The translations under genes were made by a program, and so were the position numbers. From Gallalistipes aquisgranensis (lineage in GTDB: Bacteria > Bacteroidota > Bacteroidia > Bacteroidales > Rikenellaceae), in contig NZ_JADCJY010000001.1 in assembly GCF_014982715.1 (NCBI RefSeq), positions 1,860,001 to 1,924,000 of the forward strand: DNA of 64,000 nt, written 5' to 3'. The notes under the pieces are model-generated. The model was not told where the DNA came from. It searched no databases and saw only the letters and a list, made by a program, of their open reading frames with translations. Numbering within the stretch: the first letter of the stretch is position 1; every line of letters begins with the position of its first letter. This document shows positions 27,485 through 36,545 of the stretch, piece after piece.

Positions 27485-27513
27485 AAAGGTCGCCCGGAAC
27501 GGCGGCCTTTTTT
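27485..27513 (+). terminator. Terminator after the TPR protein gene
   Basis: 10-bp stem with one G-U pair (27485-27494 with 27501-27510), 6-base loop, then a run of six T. It lies 16 bases after the stop. Confidence 0.88.
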
Positions 27514-27565
27514 ATCGCCCGACTAAATCTGTTACGGAATCTTCACCCGCAAAAAACAAACGACA

Positions 27566-28087
27566 ATGGCAACGAAACATAAGAATCTCTCCGTATTCGA
27601 ATCCAAGCTCCCCTCCGCAGAGGACATGCGGTTCGGCATCGTCGTATCCGAATGGAACAGCGAAGTGACCGAAGCCCTGCTGCAGGGTGCCGTACGGACG
27701 CTGCGCAGTTGCGGCTGCGCCGAACACAACATCCTGATAAAATACGTCCCCGGTACGTTCGAACTCGCGCTGGGCGCCCAGTATTTCGCCGAGTACACCG
27801 ACGTGGACGGCGTGATCGCGCTGGGATGCGTCATTCAGGGCGAAACCCGCCACTTCGACTTCGTATGCCAGGGCGTCACGCAAGGCATCACCCAACTGAT
27901 GATCAACTGGAACATGCCCATCGCCTTCGGCGTGCTGACCACCGAAAACATGCAGCAGGCCATCGACCGGGCCGGCGGCAAGTACGGCAACAAGGGCGAC
28001 GAGGCGGCCGCCGCCGCGGTCAAGATGGTGAAGCTCCAGATCGACATGGAGGCAGCCAGCGAACCCAAGCCTTCGGAAGTGAACTGA
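27566..28087 (+). CDS. ribH: 6,7-dimethyl-8-ribityllumazine synthase
   Basis: Condenses 5-amino-6-ribitylaminouracil with dihydroxybutanone phosphate, the penultimate step of riboflavin synthesis, in an oligomeric shell. Protein of 173 residues. Conserved blocks are IVVSEWNSEVTEALLQGA, VPGTFELALGAQ, VIALGCVIQGETRHFDFV with catalytic His96, and PIAFGVLTTENMQQAIDRAGG. The space between the upstream terminator and the ATG is about 50 bases, too short for an FMN riboswitch, and no other rib gene is adjacent. Confidence 0.97.
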   Translation: MATKHKNLSVFESKLPSAEDMRFGIVVSEWNSEVTEALLQGAVRTLRSCGCAEHNILIKYVPGTFELALGAQYFAEYTDVDGVIALGCVIQGETRHFDFVCQGVTQGITQLMINWNMPIAFGVLTTENMQQAIDRAGGKYGNKGDEAAAAAVKMVKLQIDMEAASEPKPSEVN

Positions 28088-28157
28088 TCCCGGCCTCTCT
28101 CCGGAAGGCCGCTACGCAGGTATCCCCGCCGCCGTTCCACACATTCCCCGAAGAGAC

Positions 28158-29057
28158 ATGACAAGCAAATGGATTTCGGCCACCCGCCCCTGGTCCTTAC
28201 CGGCTTCGGTAATGCCGGCGGTCACGGCCCTCGCATACATTTTCCTCCGGCAGGACCGTTTTCCGGAAACGGACTGGTTCGCGGGAGTCGTCGCACTGGC
28301 CGGAGCGGCCGTTTTCCACCTGGCCGGCAACCTGATCAGCGACTATTTCGATTTCCGGCACGGGGTCGATTCCCGGGACAATATCGGCCGGACGAACCTC
28401 ACGATCGTGGACGGTATCCTGAAACCGGAGACCGTGCTGGCCTACGGGTTCGGACTGCTCGCCCTCGGATGTGCGATCGGTCTGCTGCTCGCGGTGCGGT
28501 GCGGCCTTCCCATCCTCTACATCGGTCTGGCAGGCGTACCGCTCACGGTGTTCTATTTCCGGATGAAATTCTCCGCCCTCGGCGACGCGGACATCTTCGT
28601 CACGTTCGGGCTGCTGATCGCGCTGGGCGTGGTCTACGCCGCCACCGGCGTCGTTTATCCCGGCATATTCGCGGTCAGCGCGGCCGTCGGGCTGCTGATC
28701 GTGGCCATTCTGCATGCCAACAACACCCGGGACAGGGTCAACGACGCCCGGGCCGGTATCACGACACTGGCGATGAAAATAGGCCTGAAACGATCCAAAT
28801 TCTTCTATATTTTCCTCGTGGCCGGGGCCTACCTGCTGGTCCTGGCGGACATCTGTCTGGGCATCCTGCCACCGGCTTCGGCCCTCGTACTGCTCTCCGC
28901 ACCCGCGGCCCGCGCCAACATACGGGCCATGCTCGGCGCCCGGAGCATGGAAGAGATCGCCGCCCTCGACGGACTCACCGCCCGGCTCGTGCTGCTCTTC
29001 TCCCTGCTGCTGACGCTCTCCTGCCTCGTCCCGCCCCTGCTCAAGTCTCTCGCATGA
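28158..29057 (+). CDS. UbiA-family prenyltransferase (MenA-like)
   Basis: Integral membrane prenyltransferase of 299 residues and about 8-9 hydrophobic helices. The first Mg-diphosphate site is NLISDYFD (Asn58, Asp62, Asp65) and the second is NNTRDRVNDARAG. The family moves polyprenyl chains onto aromatic acceptors. The MenA branch (1,4-dihydroxy-2-naphthoate polyprenyltransferase, menaquinone synthesis) fits the NxxxDxxD and DxxxD pattern and this phylum, but no other men gene is close. Its stop overlaps the next start (ATGA), so it is coupled to the CPBP gene. Confidence 0.9.
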   Translation: MTSKWISATRPWSLPASVMPAVTALAYIFLRQDRFPETDWFAGVVALAGAAVFHLAGNLISDYFDFRHGVDSRDNIGRTNLTIVDGILKPETVLAYGFGLLALGCAIGLLLAVRCGLPILYIGLAGVPLTVFYFRMKFSALGDADIFVTFGLLIALGVVYAATGVVYPGIFAVSAAVGLLIVAILHANNTRDRVNDARAGITTLAMKIGLKRSKFFYIFLVAGAYLLVLADICLGILPPASALVLLSAPAARANIRAMLGARSMEEIAALDGLTARLVLLFSLLLTLSCLVPPLLKSLA

Positions 29058-29701
29058 AACGCACGATACTCTCCCTTTCCGTTGCAGCCCTTCTGTGGTT
29101 CGTGATGTTTTCGCCGTGGACGGCACCGCACATCGACTTCTGGGCGACGATGTCCTTCTCGGCCGCCGTCCTCTGCATCCTCTCGTTCCGCTTCGGGAAT
29201 GTCGGACACAGGTTCCGCGGAGCCGCTCCTCAGGACCTCCTGACGGGAATCGTCTCGGCCGCCGTTCTGTGGGGCATCTTCTGGATCGGAAACTACCTAT
29301 CCACGCGGTGGTTCGGATTCGCCCAGGCACAGGTCGGGGCGATCTATTCGATGAAAGAGGGGCACGATCCGGCACTCGTCGCCCTGCTCCTGCTGGTCCT
29401 GATCGGACCGGCCGAAGAGATATTCTGGCGGGGATATATCCAGAACCGGATGCGGGACTTCGTACGGTCGCACCGGCCCGGGCTCGGTTCCACCGCCGTC
29501 ACGCTGACGTCGGTAGCCCTGACGGCGGCGATCTACTCCCTCGTGCACGTATGGTCGTTCAATTTCATGCTGGTGATGGCCTCCCTCGTCTGCGGGGTCT
29601 TCTGGGGCCTTCTGTATGCATTCGGACGGAGCCTTCCCGCAACGGTCCTGTCGCACGCCCTGTGGGATGCGGCCGTATTCATCGTCTTTCCCATCCATTA
29701 G
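29054..29701 (+). CDS. CPBP-family intramembrane metalloprotease
   Basis: Integral membrane protein of 215 residues with about 6 hydrophobic helices and the Rce1/CaaX-like (CPBP, Abi) active-site pattern: EEIFWRGY (Glu121, Glu122, Arg126), His165 in SLVHVW, and SHALWD (His201, Asp205). The substrate and true activity of most bacterial members are unknown. It overlaps the UbiA-family gene by 4 bases, and pairing a prenyltransferase with a CPBP protein is suggestive, but I draw no function from it. It converges with the M20 gene, 29 bases away. Confidence 0.9.
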   Translation: MKRTILSLSVAALLWFVMFSPWTAPHIDFWATMSFSAAVLCILSFRFGNVGHRFRGAAPQDLLTGIVSAAVLWGIFWIGNYLSTRWFGFAQAQVGAIYSMKEGHDPALVALLLLVLIGPAEEIFWRGYIQNRMRDFVRSHRPGLGSTAVTLTSVALTAAIYSLVHVWSFNFMLVMASLVCGVFWGLLYAFGRSLPATVLSHALWDAAVFIVFPIH

Positions 29702-29730
29702 CCGGCCGGGCAGCAATCCCCTCTTCCGGG

Positions 29731-30948
29731 TCACTCCGCATCCGGCAAATCCTTCCGGACCGCCGGAAGGCCCAGTATCTCCAGTGCCAGCGCCGACAGC
29801 ACGGCCACGCCGTAACAGAGCGCCTTCTCGTCCGGATTGAACGCAGACGTATGGAGTCGGCCGGCCGAATGGCCGTCGGCATACCCCACACCCAGACGGA
29901 AAAAGAGCGAGGGATAGCGCTGCGTATAGTAGCCGAAATCCTCGGCCGTAGGTCTCAGTCCCAGTTTCACGACGGCCTCCCGACCCAACAGTCCGGTGCA
30001 CACGCTGCGCCCAAGCGCCACCAAGGAGGCGTCGTTCACTACGCAGGGATAGCCCACCGAAATATCCACCCCGGCCTCCACGCCATAGGCGGCTGCCGTA
30101 CCGGCGGCGATCGCCCGGATGCGGTCGCAGGCATCGGAACGCCAACGCTCCTCGAACGTACGGAGCGTTCCCTCCATCTCCACCGTGTCGGGAATCACGT
30201 TGGTCGCCCCGTCCGCGATCACCCGCCCGATGGAAAAGACCGTCGGGACCCGCGGGTCGGCATTGCGCCCGGCGATCTGCTGGAAAGCGGAAATCATGGC
30301 GGCGGCGGCCACCACAGGGTCCTTCAGTCTGTGCGGCAGGGCGGCGTGTCCGCCCTGTCCCCGCACCGTGATGCGCACCTCGTCGCTCGAAGCCATGTAT
30401 TTTCCGGCCCGGAAACCCACCGTTCCCGTGGGCAGCTCCGGCTCGACATGCTCCCCGATCACGGCAGCAACGTCGAACTCCGCGAAAGGCTCCTCCTTCA
30501 GCACCAGCGAAGCCCCTCCCGGATTGACCTCCTCTCCGGGTTGGAACAATCCCAGCACGGTCCCCTCGAAACGATCCCTTCGGTCACGCAGCAACAACAG
30601 AGCCCCCAGCAGGGCCGCCGCATGCATGTCGTGTCCGCAGGCGTGCATCACCCCCTCGTTGACCGACGCGAACGGAAGCCCGGTCCGCTCGGAGACGGGC
30701 AGCGCGTCGATGTCGGCCCGCAACACCACCGTGCGTTTCGAAGAGGTGTAGCCGTCGATCCGGGCCAGAATTCCCGTCCCGGCTATCCGGCTGAAACGGA
30801 TGCCCTCGCGCTCCAGCACCCGGGCGATATAGTCCGCCGTCTCCCGCTCCCCGAAGGAAAGTTCCGCATGGGAGTGGAGGTAGCGGCGATACTCCAGCAC
30901 CGTACCGAACAGGTCCAGCGCCGCCCCGAGTATCATCTTCCTTTCCAT
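29731..30948 (-). CDS. M20-family amidohydrolase (N-acyl amino acid / hippurate hydrolase-like)
   Basis: Metal-dependent peptidase or amidohydrolase of the M20D type, 405 residues, no signal peptide, so cytoplasmic. Metal and catalytic residues: RADIDALPV with Asp81, ACGHDMHA (Cys104, His106, His109), the Glu139-Glu140 pair in FQPGEEVNPGG (general base and ligand) and a C-terminal TSAFNPDE His-equivalent region. A dimerisation (lid) domain sits at about 185-300. Homologues deacylate N-acyl amino acids or cleave amide-linked substrates. It is the last gene of the QC-metH-metF operon, 2 bases after metF. The much longer frame reaching 31947 is read-through into metF antiphase and is rejected. 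Confidence 0.93.
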   Translation of the reverse strand: MERKMILGAALDLFGTVLEYRRYLHSHAELSFGERETADYIARVLEREGIRFSRIAGTGILARIDGYTSSKRTVVLRADIDALPVSERTGLPFASVNEGVMHACGHDMHAAALLGALLLLRDRRDRFEGTVLGLFQPGEEVNPGGASLVLKEEPFAEFDVAAVIGEHVEPELPTGTVGFRAGKYMASSDEVRITVRGQGGHAALPHRLKDPVVAAAAMISAFQQIAGRNADPRVPTVFSIGRVIADGATNVIPDTVEMEGTLRTFEERWRSDACDRIRAIAAGTAAAYGVEAGVDISVGYPCVVNDASLVALGRSVCTGLLGREAVVKLGLRPTAEDFGYYTQRYPSLFFRLGVGYADGHSAGRLHTSAFNPDEKALCYGVAVLSALALEILGLPAVRKDLPDAE

Positions 30949-30950
30949 AT

Positions 30951-31913
30951 CTACAATGCCTCCCGAATGATTTTCACGACGTTGTCCGTCTTGCCCATCG
31001 TGTAGAAGTGCACCACCGGAATCCCCGCCTCCCGCAGCTCCCTCACCTGGCGGACCGCCCAGCGGACACCCACCTCGCGCACGGCGGCATTGTCGGGACA
31101 GCCACTCGCCTCGGCCACCAGCTCCTGCGGCAGATCGACGTGGAATACCTGCGGAAGCACCGTAAGATGCGCCTTGGTCGAAAGGGGTTTGATACCCGGA
31201 ATTACGGGCACCGTGATTCCCGCTTCGCGGCAGCGGCGGATGAAATCGAAAATGCGGGCATTGTCGAAACTCATCTGCGTGACGATATACGACGCCCCCG
31301 CATCGACCTTCCTTTTCAGGTAAAGCATGTCCGACTCGGGATTCGGCGACTCGGCATGTTTCTCCGGATAGCCCGCCACCCCGATACAGAACCGCGAATG
31401 GTGGCAGGGCTGCACCTCCCCGTCCACGAAAATGCCCGCATTCATATCGGCGATCTGGGCCACCAGGTCGCAGGCATGGGCATGTCCCTGCGGGTGAGGT
31501 GCAAAGGAGTGCTCCCCCCGCAGGTTGTCTCCCCTCAGGGCCAGCACGTTGTTCACCCCGAGAAAGTCGAGGTCGATCAGCGCGTCCTCGATGTCGTAGC
31601 GCGAAAGGCCGCCGCAGATCAGGTGAGGCACCGCCTCCACGCCGTAGCGCTTCATGATGGCGGCCGAGATACCCACCGTACCGGGCCGGCGGCGGACGAT
31701 CCGCTTTTCGAGCAGACCGTTCCCGCGCTCCACGTACTTGACGTCTTCGCGGTGGTAGGTCACGTTGATATAGGCCGGTCCGAACTCCATCAGCGGGTCG
31801 ATGGCCGAGAAGACGCCCGCCGTACCGTCCCCCTTGAGCGGAGGCAGCAGTTCGAAAGCGAAACGCGTGCGGCCCTCCCGGCGGGCCTGTTCGATAATTT
31901 CCGTTATCTGCAT
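30951..31913 (-). CDS. metF: 5,10-methylenetetrahydrofolate reductase
   Basis: FAD-dependent reduction of methylene-THF to methyl-THF, the methyl donor for MetH. TIM-barrel protein of 320 residues. Conserved blocks: FAFELLPPLKGDGT, PAYINVTYHRED, PHLICGGLSRYDIEDAL, NVLALRGDNLRG, ASYIVTQMSFDNARIFDF (FAD/folate region) and VPVIPGIKPLS. It lies 77 bases downstream of metH and 2 bases before the M20 gene on the same strand, so the MetH substrate and consumer are made together. Confidence 0.97.
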   Translation of the reverse strand: MQITEIIEQARREGRTRFAFELLPPLKGDGTAGVFSAIDPLMEFGPAYINVTYHREDVKYVERGNGLLEKRIVRRRPGTVGISAAIMKRYGVEAVPHLICGGLSRYDIEDALIDLDFLGVNNVLALRGDNLRGEHSFAPHPQGHAHACDLVAQIADMNAGIFVDGEVQPCHHSRFCIGVAGYPEKHAESPNPESDMLYLKRKVDAGASYIVTQMSFDNARIFDFIRRCREAGITVPVIPGIKPLSTKAHLTVLPQVFHVDLPQELVAEASGCPDNAAVREVGVRWAVRQVRELREAGIPVVHFYTMGKTDNVVKIIREAL

Positions 31914-31990
31914 ATTCGTTCGTTTCGGGCCTCTGAGGCCCCTTCATTCAAAAATTTCCCCGTCCGGAAGTCCCCGCCTCCGGAATCGGG

Positions 31991-34900
31991 TCAGAGATTC
32001 TGCGGAATGATCCGCCTCAACTCCTCCTCGTTCAACCCCCGCCGGGCCGCATAGTCGGCCGTCTGTTCGCCGTCGATCTGTCCCACCGCGAAATAGCGGG
32101 CCTCCTCGTCCGCGAAGATCAGCCCGCACAAGGCCTCGCCGGGCGAGATCATCCAGTTTTCGGTGAGGGTCATCGGCACCGACTCCTCCACCCTCAGCAG
32201 GGAGAACACCTCCCGCTTGAGCGAATGGTCCGGGCAGGCAGGATAGCCGAAGGCCGTGCGGATACCCCGGTATTCCCCGCGGATCACCGCCTCGGGCGGA
32301 AGCTCCGGCCCCGTCTCGTACCTCCACAGGGTGCGCCGCACGAAAGCATGCACCGCTTCGGCGAACGCCTCGGTGAGCCGGTCGGCCAGCAGCTTGCTCA
32401 TGATGGCGTTATAGTCGTCGCCCGCCTCGCGGAAAGAGGCCGCCAGACGGTCGAGCCCCACACCGCCCGTGACGGCGAAAACCCCGGCGTAGTCGGTCGC
32501 ACCCGCCGCACCGTCCACGGCATAATCGGCCAGCGAAAGGTTGCACGGTTCGTCCCGCTGCTGGGAACGCAGCTGGGCCATGCGCACTTCCCTGCCGTCC
32601 CCGGCCGTAAAGACGAGGTCGTCGCCCTCGCTCCGCACGGGGAAGATGCCCGCCACACCGTGCAGGCCGAGCAGCCCCTCGTCCCGGATGCGCCCGAGAA
32701 GCTGCCGGGCATCGGCCAGCAGGCGCCGCGCCTCCTCCCCCTTTTCGGGCGAAGAGAGCAGGTCCGGATAGCGGCCCTTCAATCCCCATGCAGGGAAAAA
32801 GAAGTTCCAGTCGATATAACGTTCCGCCTCGGAAATCGGGAAATCGCGGAAGACCACGCGCCCCGTCTGCCGGGGCACGACGATCCGGTCGGCCGGCTTC
32901 ACGTACCGGCGGGCACGCGCCTCGCCCAACGGCAGCAGCTCCTTCTCCCGCTGCCGGCGTTCGAACCGCTCCCGCAACTGCCGCTGTTCCTCCTTCACCC
33001 CGGCGATGTAGGTCTCACGGTCGGGGCCGAACAGCCGGGAGAGAATCCGCACGTTGTCCGAAGCGTCGCCGCTGTGGACCACCACTCCGCCGTAATGCGG
33101 GGCGATCTTCACCGCCGTGTGCACTTTCGAAGTGGTCGCCCCGCCGATGATTACCGGCACGGTCATCCCCCTGCGCTCCAGCTCCTTCACCACACGGATC
33201 ATCTCCTCCAGCGAGGGAGTGATGAGCCCGCTCAGACCGATGGCCTGCGCACCCCACCGTTCGGCCTCGTCCACGATCCTGCCGCACTCGACCATCACCC
33301 CCAGGTCGAGGATTTCGTATCCGTTGCAGGTCATCACGACCGACACGATATTCTTGCCGATGTCATGCACGTCGCCCTTGACCGTGGCGATCAGGACACG
33401 TCCCGCCGAAGCGCCCGCCACCGGATCGCCCGCCCCGATATAAGGAGTGAGCACCTCCACGGCCTTCTTCATCACCCGGGCGCTCTTGACCACCTGGGGA
33501 AGAAACATCTTGCCCGCCCCGAACAACTCGCCCACCCGGCCCATAGCCGGCATCAGCAGGCGGTCGATCACCGCCAGCGGCGACCCTTCGGCCCGGAAAG
33601 CCTCCATCGCATCCTCGGCGATGTGGTCGGCGATTCCCTTCACCATCGCATGCGCGATCCGCCCGGGCAGGGGCAGCTCCCGCCAACTTTCCACGACGGC
33701 GGTACCCGACGGGGCCGTCTCGTCCACCGTCTCGGCATACCGCATCAGCCGCTCCGTAGCGTCGGGACGCCGGTTGAGCACCACGTCCTCGGCCAGCTCC
33801 AGCAGCTGCGGGGGAATCTCCTCGTAGACCTGCAGCATGGCCGGATTCACGATGCCCATGTCCATACCCGCGGCCACCGCATGATACAGGAAGACGGAGT
33901 GCATCGCCTCGCGGATCGTGTTGTGTCCCCGGAACGAAAACGACAGGTTGCTCACCCCGCCGCTCACTTTCACCCCGGGCAGGTTCGCCTTGATCCAGCG
34001 TACCGCCTCGATGAAATCCACGCCGTAGTTGTCGTGTTCCGCGATCCCCGTGGCCACGGCCAGTACGTTGGGATCGAATATGATATTCTCCGCCGGGAAA
34101 CCGGCTCCGGTCAGCAGGCCGTACGCCCGCCGGGCCACCTCGATCTTGCGGGCGCAGGTGTCGGCCTGGCCCCGTTCGTCGAAGAGCATCACCACGGCTG
34201 CCGCCCCGTAGCGGCGCACCAGTTCCGCCCGTCTCAGGAACTCCGCCTCGCCCTCCTTGAGCGAAATGGAGTTGACCACGCTCTTCCCCTGCGTACACTT
34301 GAGACCGGCTTCGAGCACTTCCCACTTCGAGGAGTCGATCATGAAGGGCACCCGCGCGATCTCGGGCTCCGACATGGCCAGGTTCAGGAACCGGGTCATG
34401 GCCGCCGCCCCGTCGATCAGCCCGTCGTCCATGCAGACATCCACCACCTGCGCACCGGCCTCCACCTGCGAACGGGCCACGGCCACGGCCTCCTCCCAGC
34501 GCTCCTCGCGGATCATCTTCCTGAACTTCGCCGAACCGGCCACATTGGTGCGTTCGCCCACGTTCACGAAATTGGCCTCGGGAACGATCCGCAACGGCTC
34601 CAGTCCGCTGAGCACCGTCTCCCTGCGGGGTTCGGGCAGGGGACGGGGCGCATACCGGGCAGCAGCCCGGGCCACGGCGGCGATATGCGCGGGCGTGGTG
34701 CCGCAGCACCCTCCCACGATGTTCACCAGCCCCTCCCGCATATATCGCTCCACCTCGTCGGCGAACATCTGCGGCGTCTCGTCGTAACCGCCCATCACGT
34801 TGGGCAGTCCGGCGTTGGGGTGGGCCGAAATGCGGCACTCGGCCACCCGGGACAGACGCTCCACGTAGGGCATCAGCTGCCGGGCGCCGAAGGCGCAGTT

Positions 34901-35629
34901 GAGCCCGATTGAGAAAGGACGGGCATGGGCCAGCGAAATCCAGAACGCCTCCACCGTCTGTCCCGACAGGGTGCGCCCGCTGGCATCGGTCAGCGTACCG
35001 GAGAGCATCAACGGCCGCTGCACGCCCCGTTCGCGGCACACCTGTTCGACGGCGAACACGGCGGCCTTGGCGTTGAGCACGTCGAAAATCGTCTCCACGA
35101 GGAAGATATCCACCCCGCCGTCCAGCAGGCCGCGCACCTGCTCGGCATAGGCGGCCGCAAGGTCGTCGAAGGTGACTTCGCGCGCCGCCGGATTGTTCAC
35201 GTCGGCCGACATCGAGGCCGTCCGGTTGGTCGGTCCGATCGAACCCGCCACGAAACGGGGTTTCGACGGATTCTCCAGCGTAAAGCGGTCGGCCGTCCGC
35301 CGGGCCAGGGCAGCCGCCTCGCGGTTGAGCCGGCGCACCTCGCCTTCCAGCCCGTAGTCGGCCAGCGACACGGCGTTGGCATTGAACGTATCGGTCGAAA
35401 TAATGTCGGCACCCGCCGCCAGGTAGGCTTCATGAATCCGCCCGATCACCTGCGGCGCCGTCACCGGCAGCACGTCGTTGCATCCCTTCAGGGGCACCGC
35501 CCAGTCGCGGAACGCCTCGCCCCGGTAATCCTCTTCGCCCAGGCCGAAACTCTGCACCATCGTACCGAGCCCCCCGTCGAGCACCAGAATCCGGCGCCCG
35601 GCTTCGTCGTATATCGAAAATTTCATCAT
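31991..35629 (-). CDS. metH: Cobalamin-dependent methionine synthase
   Basis: Transfers a methyl group from methyl-THF via cobalamin to homocysteine. The 1212-residue length is full, with all modules: homocysteine domain (zinc cysteines in GLNCAFGA and [14 protein letters not shown], about 1-320), pterin-binding domain ([15 protein letters not shown] onward, 350-620), B12 cap and Rossmann domain with the axial-ligand motif DVHDIGKN, and the C-terminal SAM-binding reactivation domain. It follows glutaminyl cyclase by 10 bases, and metF follows. There is no room for a cobalamin riboswitch directly upstream. Met1 (35629) or Met2 could be the start. Confidence 0.98.
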   Translation of the reverse strand: MMKFSIYDEAGRRILVLDGGLGTMVQSFGLGEEDYRGEAFRDWAVPLKGCNDVLPVTAPQVIGRIHEAYLAAGADIISTDTFNANAVSLADYGLEGEVRRLNREAAALARRTADRFTLENPSKPRFVAGSIGPTNRTASMSADVNNPAAREVTFDDLAAAYAEQVRGLLDGGVDIFLVETIFDVLNAKAAVFAVEQVCRERGVQRPLMLSGTLTDASGRTLSGQTVEAFWISLAHARPFSIGLNCAFGARQLMPYVERLSRVAECRISAHPNAGLPNVMGGYDETPQMFADEVERYMREGLVNIVGGCCGTTPAHIAAVARAAARYAPRPLPEPRRETVLSGLEPLRIVPEANFVNVGERTNVAGSAKFRKMIREERWEEAVAVARSQVEAGAQVVDVCMDDGLIDGAAAMTRFLNLAMSEPEIARVPFMIDSSKWEVLEAGLKCTQGKSVVNSISLKEGEAEFLRRAELVRRYGAAAVVMLFDERGQADTCARKIEVARRAYGLLTGAGFPAENIIFDPNVLAVATGIAEHDNYGVDFIEAVRWIKANLPGVKVSGGVSNLSFSFRGHNTIREAMHSVFLYHAVAAGMDMGIVNPAMLQVYEEIPPQLLELAEDVVLNRRPDATERLMRYAETVDETAPSGTAVVESWRELPLPGRIAHAMVKGIADHIAEDAMEAFRAEGSPLAVIDRLLMPAMGRVGELFGAGKMFLPQVVKSARVMKKAVEVLTPYIGAGDPVAGASAGRVLIATVKGDVHDIGKNIVSVVMTCNGYEILDLGVMVECGRIVDEAERWGAQAIGLSGLITPSLEEMIRVVKELERRGMTVPVIIGGATTSKVHTAVKIAPHYGGVVVHSGDASDNVRILSRLFGPDRETYIAGVKEEQRQLRERFERRQREKELLPLGEARARRYVKPADRIVVPRQTGRVVFRDFPISEAERYIDWNFFFPAWGLKGRYPDLLSSPEKGEEARRLLADARQLLGRIRDEGLLGLHGVAGIFPVRSEGDDLVFTAGDGREVRMAQLRSQQRDEPCNLSLADYAVDGAAGATDYAGVFAVTGGVGLDRLAASFREAGDDYNAIMSKLLADRLTEAFAEAVHAFVRRTLWRYETGPELPPEAVIRGEYRGIRTAFGYPACPDHSLKREVFSLLRVEESVPMTLTENWMISPGEALCGLIFADEEARYFAVGQIDGEQTADYAARRGLNEEELRRIIPQNL

Positions 35630-35639
35630 AAATCGTCGT

Positions 35640-36449
35640 TTACCGCCCGACCGGTTCGATCTCGAACAGTTTGCTCCATCTCTTCCCGGTCACGAAAATC
35701 CGGCCCGTCTCCCGGTCCCACGCGATGCCGTTGAGCACGTCCGTCTCCGGCGTACGGTCGGCTTCGGGCAACAGGCCCGTCAGGTCGATCACACCCGTCA
35801 CCTCGCCCGTGGCGGGGTCGATCCGCACGATCAAATCGGTCATGTAGACATTGGCCCACAGTTCGCCACCGATCCACTCCAGTTCGTTCAGATATTCCTG
35901 CGCCCGGCCCTCGGCGGTCACGAAAATCTCCCGTTTCACGCTGAAATCGCGCGGGTCGAGCACCCGGATGCGGGAGGTTCCGTCGCTGGCGTAGAGCACG
36001 GAACCGTCCGTGGTCAGCCCCCATCCCTCGCCGGGATAGCGGAACTCGCCGATGCGCCGGAAGGTGGTGGCATCGTAAAGCAGCGCCCGGCCTTCCTGCC
36101 ACGTCAACTGGTAGATGGTGTCTCCCAGCCGGGCAATCCCCTCGCCGAAAAGTTCGGCCGGCAGGGATTCCCTCCGGAGCACCTTTCCCGTCGCAGGGTC
36201 GGTCTCCAGCAGAGCCGACTCGCCGTAGAGCCCCGTACCCTCGTAGAGGCGGCCCCGGTCCCAGTAGAGCCCCTGCGTGTAGGACGAGGGATCGTGGGGA
36301 TGGACGGCGGCGATCCGGTAGCTGTACCGCTCGGGCACGCGCACCGAAGCCTGCCTGGGGCGCTCCGCCGTGAGGCTTTTCCCTCCTCCCCGGCCCAGAC
36401 AGGCGCCCAGGCCGAGACAGCAGAGGATCGTGACGAGGATGTATTTCAT
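35640..36449 (-). CDS. Glutaminyl-peptide cyclotransferase (plant/bacterial beta-propeller type) lipoprotein
   Basis: Converts N-terminal Gln of exported proteins to pyroglutamate. The start at 36449 gives about 269 residues with lipobox LGLGAC, so it is membrane-anchored and faces outward. Glutamine cyclotransferase (PF05096) blocks: [79 protein letters not shown] and [21 protein letters not shown]. It is the first gene of the metH-metF-M20 operon. Its likely clients in this window are exported proteins whose mature N-terminus is Gln (see findings). Confidence 0.93.
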   Translation of the reverse strand: MKYILVTILCCLGLGACLGRGGGKSLTAERPRQASVRVPERYSYRIAAVHPHDPSSYTQGLYWDRGRLYEGTGLYGESALLETDPATGKVLRRESLPAELFGEGIARLGDTIYQLTWQEGRALLYDATTFRRIGEFRYPGEGWGLTTDGSVLYASDGTSRIRVLDPRDFSVKREIFVTAEGRAQEYLNELEWIGGELWANVYMTDLIVRIDPATGEVTGVIDLTGLLPEADRTPETDVLNGIAWDRETGRIFVTGKRWSKLFEIEPVGR

Positions 36450-36471
36450 AATTTTCGGGTATGATACGGGG

Positions 36472-36479
36472 CAAAAGTA
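36472..36479 (-). promoter_or_regulatory. -7 box for the glutaminyl cyclase-metH-metF operon
   Basis: TACTTTTG on the minus strand, 22 bases before the start; 12 bases from the divergent serS box. No spaced TTG. Confidence 0.55.
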
Positions 36480-36491
36480 CAAAAAAAACAG

Positions 36492-36499
36492 TACCTTTG
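36492..36499 (+). promoter_or_regulatory. -7 box for serS
   Basis: TACCTTTG, exact TAnnTTTG, about 46 bases before the serS ATG; no TTG at the right spacing. Confidence 0.55.
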
Positions 36500-36545
36500 C
36501 GAATCGTAAGAAGCAACAAGGACAAATTAACGAATTCAGAACAGG

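Noticed and set aside
27514-27565. FMN riboswitch upstream of ribH
   Set aside because: About 50 bases between the upstream terminator and the start; the conserved FMN core needs more than 100.
28091-28111. Hairpin between ribH and the UbiA-family gene as a terminator
   Set aside because: Only a 6-bp stem with a 9-base loop and no T-run.
32225-34912. 895-residue plus-strand ORF opposite metH
   Set aside because: Shadow of metH, which is complete with all catalytic motifs.
35630-35639. Cobalamin riboswitch expected upstream of metH
   Set aside because: Only 10 bases separate metH from the preceding gene, and the operon leader (36450-36472) is about 20 bases.
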